Source: Pachyseris speciosa
Taxonomy: Eukaryota; Cnidaria; Anthozoa; Scleractinia; Pachyseridae
Length of the DNA: 64,000 nucleotides
Reading direction: 5' to 3'
Assembly: GCA_016490735.1 (NCBI GenBank)
Contig: JAEMWC010000236.1
Location: 342,501-406,500, forward strand
The first letter of the stretch is position 1; the number at the start of each line of letters is the position of its first letter. Under the pieces are notes generated by a model. That model was not told where the DNA came from, made no database searches, and worked only from the letters and a program-made list of their open reading frames with translations. The translations under genes and the position numbers were made by a program. Below are positions 11,701 to 25,258 of this stretch, one piece after another.

Positions 11701-11713
11701 TCTTTTCGCGGCA
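8710..11713. other. Intergenic region between convergent PKD2 and ARHGEF17
   Basis: This holds both 3' UTRs. Three CACGTG hexamers fall at 9556, 9616 and 9649. A four-unit satellite spans 10323-10809. A minus-strand AATAAA at 10980-10975 is a candidate poly(A) signal for ARHGEF17, giving a 3' UTR of about 740 bases. A G-rich tract spans 11094-11131. The 83-codon minus-strand frame at 8834-9085 has no recognised motif and I do not call it a gene. Confidence 0.6.
10323..10809. repeat. Minisatellite: four copies of a 120-bp unit
   Basis: The sequence repeats at an exact 120-bp spacing (10321, 10441, 10561, 10681) with only a few substitutions. Each unit starts with a T-run followed by CGAGCGAGATGGGTCGG. 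Because 120 divides by three, one minus-strand frame stays open through all copies and repeats a 40-residue block containing KSFRSHNKWLISLLVWHF. The near identity points to recent homogenisation. Confidence 0.95.
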
Positions 11714-14700
11714 TCACACACGCCAAATAAGGAGATGGTTGGTGCTATCATCACGTCCAGCGGATTCACTAGCCGAATTTGCTCTAAAATCCTCGTATCC
11801 ATCTCCCCCGCTAATAATTAACACATCCCGGCCAGAATTGCCACCGGGAGGAATGGGTGCAGTTCCAGTTGAAGGAGAAGAACCAGAACTTTTTTCGCTG
11901 GGGGTGTCTTGTGTTCCTTCTTTTGGAACTTCAACAGCGGTGAGAAAACGCACATGTCCAGTATGTCCGTGGAAAGATGCAGTTGCCGATGGGCAGTTTC
12001 GCAAAGAAGCCGTGCTGGCAGTAATTGTTGGCAGCGGCAATGTTAGTACCACGCCTGCGCTGGTGCCGATCCAGAGAAGGTCTTTGCAGGCAAGCAGCGC
12101 GGTAACGCGCAAACAGGCGGCCTTGTGCTGACGGATGATTGCATCCGAGCCTAGAGAAAAAAATAAACGGTAAGATTACTTTTACAAGTAGGGACTCCTT
12201 TCAGTCTTATTTGGGAAAAAGACGAGGGACTCCACGGTCAAGCCACGAATAGCTCTACCTTCAGTTGAATAAAGATCACGACACTGAGCGTATAACCACT
12301 TCGTTTTGATTCCTTTCCCCTATCCCCACCGTAGAAGGGAAACTAGTAAAAACACAGAGCCACGTTTCTAGCAATTAGATCTCCTAAGAGTTTACTGGGA
12401 ATCATTAATACAACTGAGCAAGGAAGGTGAGAGCTAAGCACTCGTAACGAGTGGCGTGCTGACGGATGATTGCATCCGAGCCTAGAGAAAAAAAATAAAC
12501 GGTAAGATTACTTTTACAAGTAGGGACTCCTTTCAGTCTTATTTGGGAAAAAGACGAGGGACTCCACGGTCAAGCCACGAATAGCTCTACCTTCAGTTGA
12601 ATAAAGATCACGACACTGAGCGTATAACCACTTCGTTTTGATTCCTTTCCCCTATCCCCACCGTAGAAGGGAAACTAGTAAAAACACAGAGCCACGTTTC
12701 TAGCAATTAGATCTCCTAAGAGTTTACTGGGAATCATTAATACAACTGAGCAAGGAAGGTGAGAGCGTGTGCGGCGCGAGCGTCTAACCTACACACACTA
12801 TACAATAACTACGACCTTTCCTTGATCAGTTCCTACTAAAGAATATCGATCGTGCAAAGTCCAGGATAGTTCAATACTGTCAATTCAAAAAGCTCAACTT
12901 ACTTGCAAGCATCTTATGGACAGGTGGAGCGACGTCTACATCAGCTAAGCACTCGTAACGAGTGGCGTGGAATAACCTGACGGCAGCAGAGCTCTGAAGT
13001 GAAATCCATACACCCATACCCGAACTAGCCATGCGATAAACCGAACGGTCCTTGTCCAAACTGCAGTTGAACGATTTCTAGGGTAGAAAATGTGCATAAG
13101 GCAAAATTTCATGGATACATGAAACGGGTGCAGGTTTCTAAAATCATTTCTGTGGACTTCGGTGCTTGATTTTGTGGCATAGTGTGGCATAGCGTGGCGC
13201 ACCGAGAATCACAACCGCTCATAAATTGACGCGCGTTCTTGAGATCTAAGTATCCAATCAGGACTCGAGAATGGCTACAACGAAACCGAGGAGTAGCTAC
13301 AAGTAACTGACATTATACTAGAAATTGCATCCTTTTTTAAATACCTCCCTGTCGAACTAATATTCGAAACTTCTTAATTCGGTTTCAAGGAGCTAAGTTT
13401 TTCAACTCGTTAAGTCATGAAATTCAAAACAGTGAAAGCATCCGTTTGTTTGGGAAAAGACTTAAAAAATTCTTTCTTTCTTTCTTAGGCAAATATACTC
13501 ATTGTTGAGCTACATACTTCTTTCTTCCTTCCTTTTCTTTTCTTTTAAAATAATACATTTCATATTTCATGCTGTCCCCGCAATTCGTATGATGTACCCT
13601 ATATTGTCAGGAAGCCTATAGTTCATAAGCCCTCGGCTTCTATATAGGCTTTCTTGTCATTACCACCTTAAACAGTTGTAGTCTATCGTCTTTAAGTTAT
13701 TATAAATTTCTAGTGTTCCGTATTTTTAATTTTCTAGTGTTTTGTATTTTTAGTGGTTAATGGCAAATAAAATGGTAATGGAAATGGACATGAGTTGGTT
13801 TCCTTGCATCCGCCTAGGAATTCCGTGATGGGTTGTTCCGGATCTCATAAAATTTATGCGATGACAATTTTATGTTCCACATGATATGAAGAAGTGAAAC
13901 CGCCATCACAACTCAGTGGCAGAAGGAGAATACACGTGGAAATGATTCAATTCTTACCTCAACTTCCAGCGAGGTTGTGTTAACAATAACAGCATTACAA
14001 CCCAGGCCACACCAAAGTCGACCGTGAATTGCCGTCATACAGGAGACTGCTGACGACTCACCAATGTCAAGCATAACGGGATTGCCTACTTCCCACGCAG
14101 AGCCTAGGTAAAAAGAATATACACTGCTAAATCAGCTTGATATGAAGAAGTGCCAACTCTCAACTCCCGAGGGCTACTCGCTTTCAGGAGTCGTACTGAT
14201 TCCTTCTTTCAGCGTTTCAGTGGCATATTTCTGGAAATTTTCAGGGAATCAAATTAATTTTGTTCTTCGTGTTTCGTATAAGAGCGCGATTAATTATAGC
14301 AAGTTCCTTATTGATCAAAAGAGATCGTTACAACAAATTCCCCAAATTCAATGAAATTTAAATTGGCGAATATCGCTCTTATAACAACGTATTCCAGTTT
14401 TTGTTCCTACGGAAAAAGAAAAACTCAAAAATTCACCTGGTTGTCTTCGGTAGATGTGCAACTGTCCCGTTGAAAGAGAAATAAAGACTTGATTGTCAAC
14501 GTACCTGAAAGACAAGGTGACCTAATTTCTTAGTATCTACGTGCATGAAAGCCTGTCGATCGTAACGCACAGGCCTGAGAGATGAATGGTACATTCAGAC
14601 TCTTCCCTTAAGGGAAGGGGTATGCTTCTTAAAGCCTGTAATGATTGAAGTACTGTCCCTGACAAGAGTGATGAAGCTAATAATCTAGACTTAACAAAAA

Positions 14701-15557
14701 AAACTAGACTAGACTAAACAGGACTGGACTGGACTACATCGACTAAACTAAACTAAGGAAATGCTAATCTTCTATGCAATATGAGTGAATTAGGTTTTAT
14801 CCCGTGCGCAAAAACTGTAATCATACTTACAAAATGCATTGAATCGATCCAGAATGTTGAATCTTGAACTTTGACTTCTTATTTTGGGTTTCATTTGCAG
14901 GGTACATGAAAATGCTGAGGAAAAACGGGGAAACAACGGTATAAATTAACCATTTGTGGATAGAAACACTGAAGGCAGGCTTCTTTGAAAGCAGGCCTAC
15001 ATACATACATACATACATACATACATACATACATACATACATACATACATACATACATACATACATACATACGTACGTACGTACGTACGTACATGATTTA
15101 TTTGATTTTGCAGGTTAGAATACAGGCAACTAATTAAAGCTGATGTGGACCTGCCTAATAATCAAATAAATAAATAAAACGATAAAATAAACAATCAGAG
15201 ATAAATAAGTTATAAGTTACAAAGCCTGTTTGAGAAGTGCAATGTGCACTCCAATCATTCACAAAAGATCTTGTGATCTTTGGTCCTTAAGTTTAAAATG
15301 AAATAAATTGTAAGAGAGAAAAGAAAAGGAAGGCGATCCACAGACCAGGAGCATCTCGTGAAGAGCAACAACGTTACAAAAAAATGTACGCCACGCAAGA
15401 AAACTGAACGTGTTTTGTAAGCCTGGCTTTGCAGTTGATAAAATAAGGAGTAAAAACAAAACAGAGGGGAGCAGGAACGGCGCAGTGGTGAGAGCACTCG
15501 CCTTCCACCAATGTAGCCTGGGTTCGATTCCCGGACTCGACGTAATATGTGGGTTGC

Positions 15558-15599
<42 letters not shown>

Positions 15600-18028
15600 C
15601 GGGTACTCTGGTTTTCCCCTCTCCTCAAAAACCAACATTTCCAAATTCCAATTCGATCCGGAATGCTCGAACGTTTTAATACATGAGGGAGGGGCAACCA
15701 CTCCTCACGCTATCGAGCTTAAATAAATTCATTTGATTTGATTTGACACACTGCAAAAACGTACCATCCGTCTTCTGTGCCAAGCCAAACAGTACACGGC
15801 TCATCAGTCTCAAAATTCACCAGATCTAAACTGTCTTTGCTTTGTGCGCGAGAATCTATTCTCCTCTTGGAACGTTTCGGAGATCCTTTGCCTTTCATCT
15901 CGTCACAACTCGAATCGTTTTCCTCATAATCAAACATGTTCTCGTCCGCACTGCTGTCCATGCCATCAGCACTTCCGGTGGTACCCAGGCTACTGCCCTC
16001 GGGACTCAACCGGCCGTCGACGTCAAACGGAGGCGAACTTCCGTCCGTGAATTTCCCGCCAAGAAAACTGTCTTGCCCCAGTCCCTCCTCGTCTTCGGAG
16101 CTGCTGTCAAAAGCGATGATGTTGTGTGGACTCGTTACATCCTCGTCGCTTGCGTAGCCGGAATGAGAAATTTTCGGGTTTGTATTCGTTTTGCTGCTTT
16201 TTTCGCTTCCCAGGGAGATGGACTGAGTGTCGGATTTGTTTTCGCTTTCAGATTGAAGCGCTTCTAACCCGGTGAATTTAGTTCCAGGGACGGGGGAGAT
16301 ACACAGAATTCTCGACATGCACACTGTAATGGAACCACATGGCTGAAAAAATGCAACGAAAATTGGTAAGACTATAGTAAAGGCATGATATGGGCAGTCA
16401 GAAAAGGAGCAAAGACTTCAGAACAGCCCATAATTATGTCAGTGATACATGCAGTCAAACTCTACACACGCTCATTGTTTAAGTTAAGCATAATTTTGTT
16501 TGTGGGTTGTGAGGAAATCTTTCCATGCGGAAATAATTAAGCCTTAAGCTTTCTAATGAACTAGTCAAAGGATCAAATCTCCTGAGTATCGTCGCATGAT
16601 CTGTATTGGGAAAACAAAATGTACAAGCAAATAAGGTGTATTTACCCAGAAAAAAAAAACGCGAAAAAAATCGGCTTACAAAGTCTTAGAGAAAGGTGGA
16701 AACCACCCTGTGCGCAACCCCACATGAAAGTACAGCCAAAGGGACTTTAATCTTTTAATCTTTATTGCCTTACCAATGAAATGAAAGCTGTGGTTTACCA
16801 TGCTGTACAAAGTGCTTCCAACTTTTGACTTCGTAGTCAAAATGTTAAAGTACTGCCATTTCATAGCTTGCTCTCCCACGTTTACTATTTCACATCTATT
16901 ACCTAGCTTCCTGTTGTTCTCACCTGGATCTGTGTCCCCATTCTAAGAATGCAAATCTGTCCCACATAGCCATCACTGTTACAGACCCACACATCTCCTG
17001 AACCGCAGTGGTTGCCTCTATCCAGCATGTGGGGCACTTGGCAAGGTGACGCACAAGTGAACTAAAATAACACAGAAAATGTGTTGATAACAATCTGCAA
17101 ATGACAACAGATTACTGACAAGTGATGGCTCCTTGTTTTCCGACAGAAAAAAAAAACTTTGCAAAACAGACCTCTTTTGTGTGCATTTATAGTTAACCTT
17201 AAGCTTACTTACCTTGCTGGAGGGTAAAACAATTTATTGGAATTATTCACTTAAAAGGAAGGAAGGAAATGATTTTCCTTCTTTCTTTAAAACCAACATT
17301 GCTAATATTACATTAAGATTAAAGGACATGTACAGTGTTCCAGATATATATAAGAGGGGGTTCTCGGGTCAAAAACCCTACCAAGTGAGCAACATGATCA
17401 CACTTGTAAATTAATATAAATTTTATAATGTTTTGGTGGAAGCAGTGGGAGTTCGATCCACTGGAATTTGTTCTTGACACCCTGTCTTAAAATCTTATCT
17501 GGGACCCTGCATTACATTAACACTAGGTAAATATTATCAACCTGTCTTTGTCAACATGCTTTTCTTTAGACTAGACAGCCATAATTATGTAACACTACTC
17601 AGGGCTGTTGGTCTTTAACGTTGTAACTTTATCATCTTAAACAATGATTAACACTGGGCAGCCTCTCAAGGCCAGGGGTCTGGGAATTTTCCCAGCATCC
17701 CTGGAGGCTCTTTGCACATCCCCGTCTGCTTCAAGAATTAGTGACACATTTACTAATAGACTGGGCTGTAATACCTACCTGCATCCCACTTCTTGTCTTG
17801 TTGATCGGAATACAGTATTGAAATTCAGGAGGGAAGGTGTCTTTGGCATATGCTGGAGATAAAAAGTAAAAATAATAATTATTATTATTGACCAAGTAAA
17901 AAGAAAAAAGAAAGTTCTAATACATGAAGGGCTCACCAAGCTTTTGCTTTGCATCTTCGAAATATGCTTCCCAGGAATTTTTTATTTCTGTCTCCAAGAA
18001 CAAGAACTGAAAGAGCTCCTCTCCTTCC
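11714..18028 (-). CDS. ARHGEF17: ARHGEF17 C-terminal WD40-like propeller with acidic insert, exons 13-21
   Basis: The exons give FPPEFQYCIPINKTRSGMQ, then GDVWVCNSDGYVGQICIL, the first propeller blade. Exon 16 (16342-15765) holds an acidic, Ser-rich disordered insert of about 170 residues ending TVWLGTEDG. Short exons 17 and 18 supply FKIQHSGSIQCILYVDNQVF. Exon 19 has GRLWCGLGCNAVIVNTTSL, exon 20 GVWISLQSSAAVRLFHATRY, and exon 21 the family's end ending STNHLLIWRV. Exon 17 lies partly under a short open frame and was placed by phase and homology. This region is a protein-interaction scaffold in the family. Exon 20 is the source of a 27-bp copy found in the next intron. Confidence 0.94.
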
Positions 18029-21000
18029 CTAAAGGACGGAAACAACAGGCAGTGCAGTGTAACACATCAGCCATTACTGAATAATACTGCTGTTCTAATG
18101 ACTAGTACCAGAAAATACCTTGACAGAGTTAGGTTTGAGATAAAACTGTACTTCACTCTAAACCCATTACCACTTGAAAGTCCCACCTTGCCAGTGAATA
18201 CTTTGGTTCTATTTGACCAACAAAACTCCACCAATTCCCAAACACTGTGAGAAAACCATGTCTGTCTTGAATTATTTTAGACATTAACTGGTAACTCAAC
18301 AACAGTTTTAATTCATTCTGTTATACATATATATACATACATACATGTACATATACTTTATTTACCCTCGGATTTTAAGATAAGCTTATACAGCCAATAT
18401 CTCCAAGCATTTACCAACCCAACCATCGGATGACAGATAGACAACCACACCAGGAACTATGTCCCCCTGCTGGTATATATTTCATATTTCTAGCAAACAC
18501 CATGACTCACTCGGTCTGTGCGTGTAGCTCTAGTTTTGTTGATGTAGGAGGCTGTAGAGGGATTTGCTTCTCAGAAATCTGCCGGTTTACATCATTCATC
18601 AGCTCTCGGATGGCTCCATCTAAGGCCTAAGGACATAAGAAAAACATTGTTATCAAAGAGCACCTGAAAAAGCTTAAACCAGGATTTAATTTCATTTTAT
18701 TAAGCGCTTCTCTTGATGAAAGTAAACAACATCTGCATAAATTAAAGGTAAGTATTAATTTATAACAACCGAGCATCCAAAAAAACAAAATATTTACCAT
18801 GTGTGTTATATTTAGAGTGTCTGCAAGGGCACTGATCTTGCTTAGTGACGACATGTCATTGTCAAGCTTCTCCAGCTGTTTTTCCAGACTGTTCCGTCTC
18901 TGAGCTTCAGGAGATGCTGCAAACGAAAGCAACACAAATGTCATAAGAAATTCAATGCTGCTTGTCTGTAGCTGGCCTATAATTATTTCCATTTTAAATG
19001 TCCAAGCTTAAGGAATTTCTTACATTTGTAAACCTCGACGTAGTCAAGGTGAAGTCTCCAAAGAAGTTTGTATTTGTTGAACTCTGTGCCTGATCCAGAG
19101 AATCTAGAAAAAAAAAGAATGTAATTAATTGCTGCAGGGCCAAGGTAAACATTTTCAACGATGGCCAGCTTAAGTTGGCCTTTAGACCACACCAAAGTAA
19201 TACTATTACTATATAATATAAAATAAATAATCTACTAGTGTTCTATCACAAATGCTATTCTCTGATTGGCTACGCTACTCGCTATCTATTCTGTGATAGA
19301 CAGTGAGTAACGATTGTCAACAAAATGGCAGCCACTTCTCTGCATTTTTGAAGTGTCTGCAAGGAGGATTTAGATAATTTACTTGTTTCAAACGACTAGT
19401 AGATTTAAGCACAATTTCTATGCGTGACAGTTTATTCAGGTTGCGCCCTCACCAGCTATCACAATGGCCATAATGGCGGTAACAGTGTTGGTAGTGAAAG
19501 TGACAATAATTAGGATGATGAATGAGGAGATGTTGTGAACAAAACAGAATCAGAAAGAACACTTCTCACAATGTGCCATCACACAGTAGCCAGTTTTCCA
19601 GCCTATTGACACACAATTTTTGTTTCACTCTACCAAGATAATTTAGTCTTAAGTCCCCACTGCAGTTGTTACACATTTAAAGCTTACTTCAATAATAGAT
19701 TTTGAGAGCATTTGAAACAAAAAGAGAGTGATCTAATATAAATACAAAACAACATACATGCTGAGTGAGCCTCTCCTGAGAGCATTAGCCTTCCTCTTGA
19801 CAGTTGCACATGCCAGCATGTCATTGAAGAGGAAAAGGCACCTGTCTTTCTTGGTAATAGTTCCTTTCTGTGCAATAAAAAGAAAAACCAAAGGGTAAGC
19901 AAGAACACTTGCTTGTAATCTTTTTCTGGCACAATTCAAGTTTATTTTCACTACAGAATTTCTCATTGCCCCATTAATAAAACTTCCACATTTAATGCAA
20001 GTATGTTCTCCCAAACAATACCATAATTATCCCAGGATTTGTGCTTGATATGTATAGCATCTACATGCATGCTTATGAAATGTTCTAATTTATTCATAAA
20101 TGTATGCTGTTTGAATGTCTTTTTGCACAACTCATTTGCATAATGAAAAGCAAAGGTAAAAATGGAAATTATTACTCCCTTTCTGGGTAAAATACTTTTA
20201 TTGCACTTACCACTTCAGCCACCAAATCTTGTCGTATTAGTCGCCGAGTGGGAGTCACAAGCTGAAGACAAGAAAAAAATCAAAACAATGCCAACGAGGT
20301 GGAATCACTTCGCCTATAATAAGCACAAGAAGAACACAAGGTTCTGATATTCTTATGCACATGTTTATGCTTATTTTGTGGCTGTCCTTACCAGTGCACA
20401 CATTTCTAATGCTTATGCTTACAGTGTATGCTTATGCTTGCATCGCTAGTGAGGACCAGGCTAAATGAAGAAAACATATACCTCAGTCATGCCCTCAATT
20501 GTTGCCTCAAGATCACGAAGCCTCTCAGCTTCTCTCTCTGCTTGATCAACCTCCTTCTCTCCTCTGTTCATTCTATCAGCGAGAGTCTTGATCTCTCCCA
20601 GAGCAAGCTGAAGACTGCCGTGATCAGGATGGTCATGGGGGGTGTGTTTTATCATGTCCTGAAAATAACACAATTTAAACACAGAGCTTATTTAACCTGC
20701 TTCATGATAAATGTTATCTCTGCACTGACATTCCAGTCCTAGGAGTTGTTATGTAAAATATTTTTATTTTTTCCATTATTTTGAATGTGTGTGGGTGATG
20801 TTTAGGGATACCATTAACTAAGCTCAATGCCTGTGCTTATATGGACTGTACATGTACAATACTATAGATCACCAACACCATTAGTTAGTTTTGATTTTTA
20901 CTCTGCAATTCCGTAGGTAGTTTTTAGAAAGCCCTGAAGAGCTTGCATTTAGAAAGGCTTATTGTTGAAACAATTTAACACAAATTATGACGGAATTTTT

Positions 21001-24000
21001 AGATTTTTAATTGTGCATTATTTTTATAGTATATAAATAATTATATCATTATTATTATTAGGTCAACACAGTTTCCCTTTACTACTCGTTAACCCATTGA
21101 AGTCCAATGCACCCCAAAGTGCCCTTGCAGATTTACGTCACCTTCCGCCGCCTTTCACGTCATCAGTTTTAACGGTCAAGGGTAGGTTTGTCCACTAACT
21201 TGTACAGAATAAAGAGATCTTTTAAACCATACCAGATTAGCATGATTCAGTCAAGGAGCCGGAGAAAAAGGCAAAAAGTCAAGCAACACGAACACAAAAA
21301 TTTTCATAAAAATCTGCCTCCACCACCCACTTACCTTTCCTTTCATCAAATCCTAGGATCCTAAACGCTTTTCCAAAACCTTTTCCCACAAAACAAAGCC
21401 CATTCAATACCCAGCAAAAACAGAAAAAAAAATGAGGCAACTTTGGAAGCTAATGTTTTGCATCTGGATCGGAAGGTGGCGTAGTGCACGACCTGTAAAC
21501 AGTTTTGTGGTAAGTTTTAGCTTCTAATTGCTAGACAGTGACAAGAAAACAACTTAACAACTTGAAAATGCAATTTTTGGTGAAATTTCTGAAAGACAAT
21601 GGGTTAATTAGCTGAGCCACAAAGTAGTAATAACAGAGGTAATAAAGCTGGCCAGTTTCCTCTGATGTAGAGAATGCTGCATTTCAATGCGACAAAAACA
21701 GCTGTAACTGAGAGACACACCACCACAGAGCAGTTTAACTGTCTTTATGTTACCTTTAGTATTAGTTCATATCGTGGGATTCTTTGGACCGGCATTATCA
21801 TCAAGTCTTGAAGCGTCAATTTTTCTTTGTGATCCCTGGAACATTGCTAAAATAGGCAAACAGTTGTTGAGGTTTGAACAAAAATTACCTTCTGTTATTT
21901 GTGAAAGTGACTAACCTGCTTAATTCACTCAAATATTTCTACTGTCCCAACCAACAAATATATCATCAAGTATGAGGGAAAATAACAAATAACACACATA
22001 CAAGTCATGTCTGACATTTTCACCACTGGGATGCATGATTTCAATTAACTTTATTTTTTGTGTTTTTATAACATGAATTCTTACCGCTATTGTCTGAAGC
22101 ATAAACAAGTAAAACTAATGGGAAAAACTGATGTTTTGGTGTCATCATGATGCCATTGTCCAGGTAACTGGGTAAAGAAACTGGGAGGATATTTATAGAG
22201 AATGGGTAACGTCAATAATTTTAAACCATGGCATCTAAATAGGGACTTACAAGACATAAAGACGACAGGTTAACAGAAAAAAGGTGGCTGAAAGAAGGTA
22301 CTTATGTATTATTATTTATAAGAGTACAAGTACCTCCATGTATCGCACAAAAGCTGGTCTGGACACAGTGGCCACTCTTACTGCTGCTCTGGCTTGTAGA
22401 AAATGATTAATGAAGGCACTGTAGGCATCCACCAGGAAACACTTGGTGAACTAGTAGTGATCAAAAACAACATTGGCATTTAATTCATAATTATTGGCAG
22501 GATCATGTAGTATTTGATTGATATGCATGGTTCATCCTTTCGACCTCCTTCTTGTGCTAAAGGTTTAACAAATTCTGATGAGGAAAGTGGTGTCAAAACT
22601 TTAAATTTTCCAGGAAGGGGTGGGGGGAACTGGGTGGAGGGGTGCAAACGGTACATCCTGATCCATTCATTTATAACTTAAAGTTGTTGTAACAACAACC
22701 CAGTTAGCTTAGTAGGAGCACCAGATGCTGAGCAGGAGGTTGCAGGTTCAAACCCCCAGGCGTGCGTTTCCCAAAACTCCTGAAACAGGCCTGAAAAACT
22801 ATTGTATGTCCACTAGGTTTATGACCAGAAATTTGATTTCTAATTTATCTTTAATTATCTTTTATGAAAGCTTGCAATAAAATTGAGAAATACATTGGGC
22901 TAGTTTGCCAAAACTGCTAGTACCATTCAACAGAAAACCGACTCAAAAAATACTTTTCGAGCCCAAAATGTTAGCTGGAGTTTTGAGAACAGCATGCCAG
23001 ACCACTAACTATGGTCTAATATAAAATTGGCTGTGTGCTCAACATCTAGCTCAATTCAGATGATGTCATTGCGCAGCGACGTGAAGCTACTACCCTTGTT
23101 TCCTACACCTCCACATTTAACCCTTTAACCCCTAATGGGTCTCCCTTTGACGAGTAAAATCGTTTGGCGTTAGACAGAGAAAAATCTATAAGTCACTCTT
23201 AGGGAGTAAATGGTTAAATGTTATGGTGCAATTTTACCCTTGGTTTAAATTTTTTCAGTTTTAAACTAATTGTCATACATTACCATACCCAAATGCAAAG
23301 GGAAAAAATTAAACCAAGGATATAAAAGAAAGGGATGTAAAAGAACCCACACACTAATAGCAAAGAGTAGGGAACATGGAGCCTGGTGCTGTGGTCTGTC
23401 TTACTATACATGAAGCCTTCCAAGGGGTAGAAGCGACAAGCAACAGGCTCCAAAAAAAGGCTACAATCTTCTCCAAAAATACCGACATCTGAAAGAAATT
23501 GGCAGAAAATGCGGGAAAGTTTGCAACAGCAAATATTCACTTTCCATTCCTCTTTGTTTTCTTTGCAGCAGCGACATTTGTCCCTAACGAAACTAGTGCC
23601 AGACAGAGTCTTAAACGAGTCACACCAGACCACCACTCATACATTCTGTTGGTTGGGTGGAGACTGAACACTGGACTAACCACTTGTCCCCACAACAACC
23701 CCTGTAAGTTACTGGAAGGGGGGTGGGGGGGGGGGGGGGGATAAAACTGTGGTGCAACCGAGTTGATAATGTAAATTGACCACTGTAAAGGGATTCAAAA
23801 AGCTGATTAGCCCTCCATCCATCACTCTGACAAAGGGCCTATGCACAAAGGTCAGCTTTTTGAATCTCTTTACAGGGGTCAATTTACGTTATCAACTCAT
23901 TTTTATGAGTCATACACATGTATGACTGCTTGCCCTATGACCCCACAAGAAGAGGAAAAGGACGTGGTGGTAAAAGTTGCTGTGTTTATTGTAATATGCT

Positions 24001-25224
24001 GCACATAAATGAGGAAGTTCTTACTGAAGAAACAAATATGTCACCAATCTTCTGCTTGTCATGCCAATCTTTCACTCTCCCCTGCAGCTGCTGTAGGAAA
24101 AACTCATGATTGATGAGGATTTCAGGAATTTGGTAAAACATTTCATCCACTTGTGCAGCTTCCACAATCCCAGCGTTTTCTTGCTTCTTTAAGGCCTTGT
24201 AGTAATTCTAGTGAGAGAAATGGATATAAAGACAGAATTAGAACGGACACTTTTTGATTATAAATCTCTAGAATCCTCACAAGTGAAACTGTGCCAATAT
24301 TAGCATGAAGCGCTTAACTCAACAGCATATACATGAACATATCCTCTCCAGACTCTATGCCAGAGCCTTAGTTGTTCCTCTTGCTAAATGGATATAACTA
24401 AGGGTTCTTTCAAATGCTCATGTTGGGTAGTCATGGTAACACATTTAGAAATTTACATGCATTAAAGGGTTTACGTAAATTCTTAAAGTATCTATATTGT
24501 CTTCTATTTTTTTTTTTTGTGGTTCTGGTATATACATAAGGAGTAGATAGCTGTTCAAAAAAGTTTTTTCGAATTCCGCAGTGGTTTTGCCATGAAATCG
24601 TCGTTCAAATTTCCCGCTTGAGCCACGCCCATCAAACTTGACTGAGCTAGTATGGGGTGTGGGTCTATTCCTGATTTGACGTCACAAACTGATTTGCACC
24701 TCGTTAAGTCTTTGTAAACATGCATGCAAAGCAGTTTGTGATGTCAAATCAGGAATATACCCATGCCCCTTACTAGCTCAGTCAAGTTTGATGGGCATGG
24801 CTCAAGCGAGAAATTTGAACGACATTTTCAGGGCAAAAACACGGCGGAATTCAAAAAACCTTTTTGAACAGCTATCTACTCCTTATGTACATATCAGAAC
24901 CACCAAAAACCAGAAGACGATATGGACACTTTAAACAAAGCAGGACTTTAATGATGAAAAAGGGCACACTGCAGGAATATGGTTTATTCATATGAGCTCC
25001 CCAAAGATAGGTACATGCATTTATATGGGTACTGGTAGCCCAATATGGCCTCTATTAGAATACATTGTTGGGTTTATAGCACAAACATAAATTATCATAT
25101 CCTGGCCTTATTCCTTCACCAAATGAAAGCAACTAAGTTTGTTCCATTAAAACTACAACAGTTTACTACATATGTTCAACTAAACAATTAGCTGAAATGC
25201 TACAGGATCATTCTAATAATAATG

Positions 25225-25258
<34 letters not shown>

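Noticed and set aside
14827..15094. Minus-strand frames beginning with repeated MYVC
   Set aside because: Translation of the CATA microsatellite; the real coding part here is ARHGEF17 exon 17 only (14831-14914).
15255..15701. 148-codon minus frame
   Set aside because: Antisense of the SINE and its flank; no protein similarity.
22696..22765. Functional tRNA gene
   Set aside because: A and B boxes are present but the acceptor stem cannot pair.
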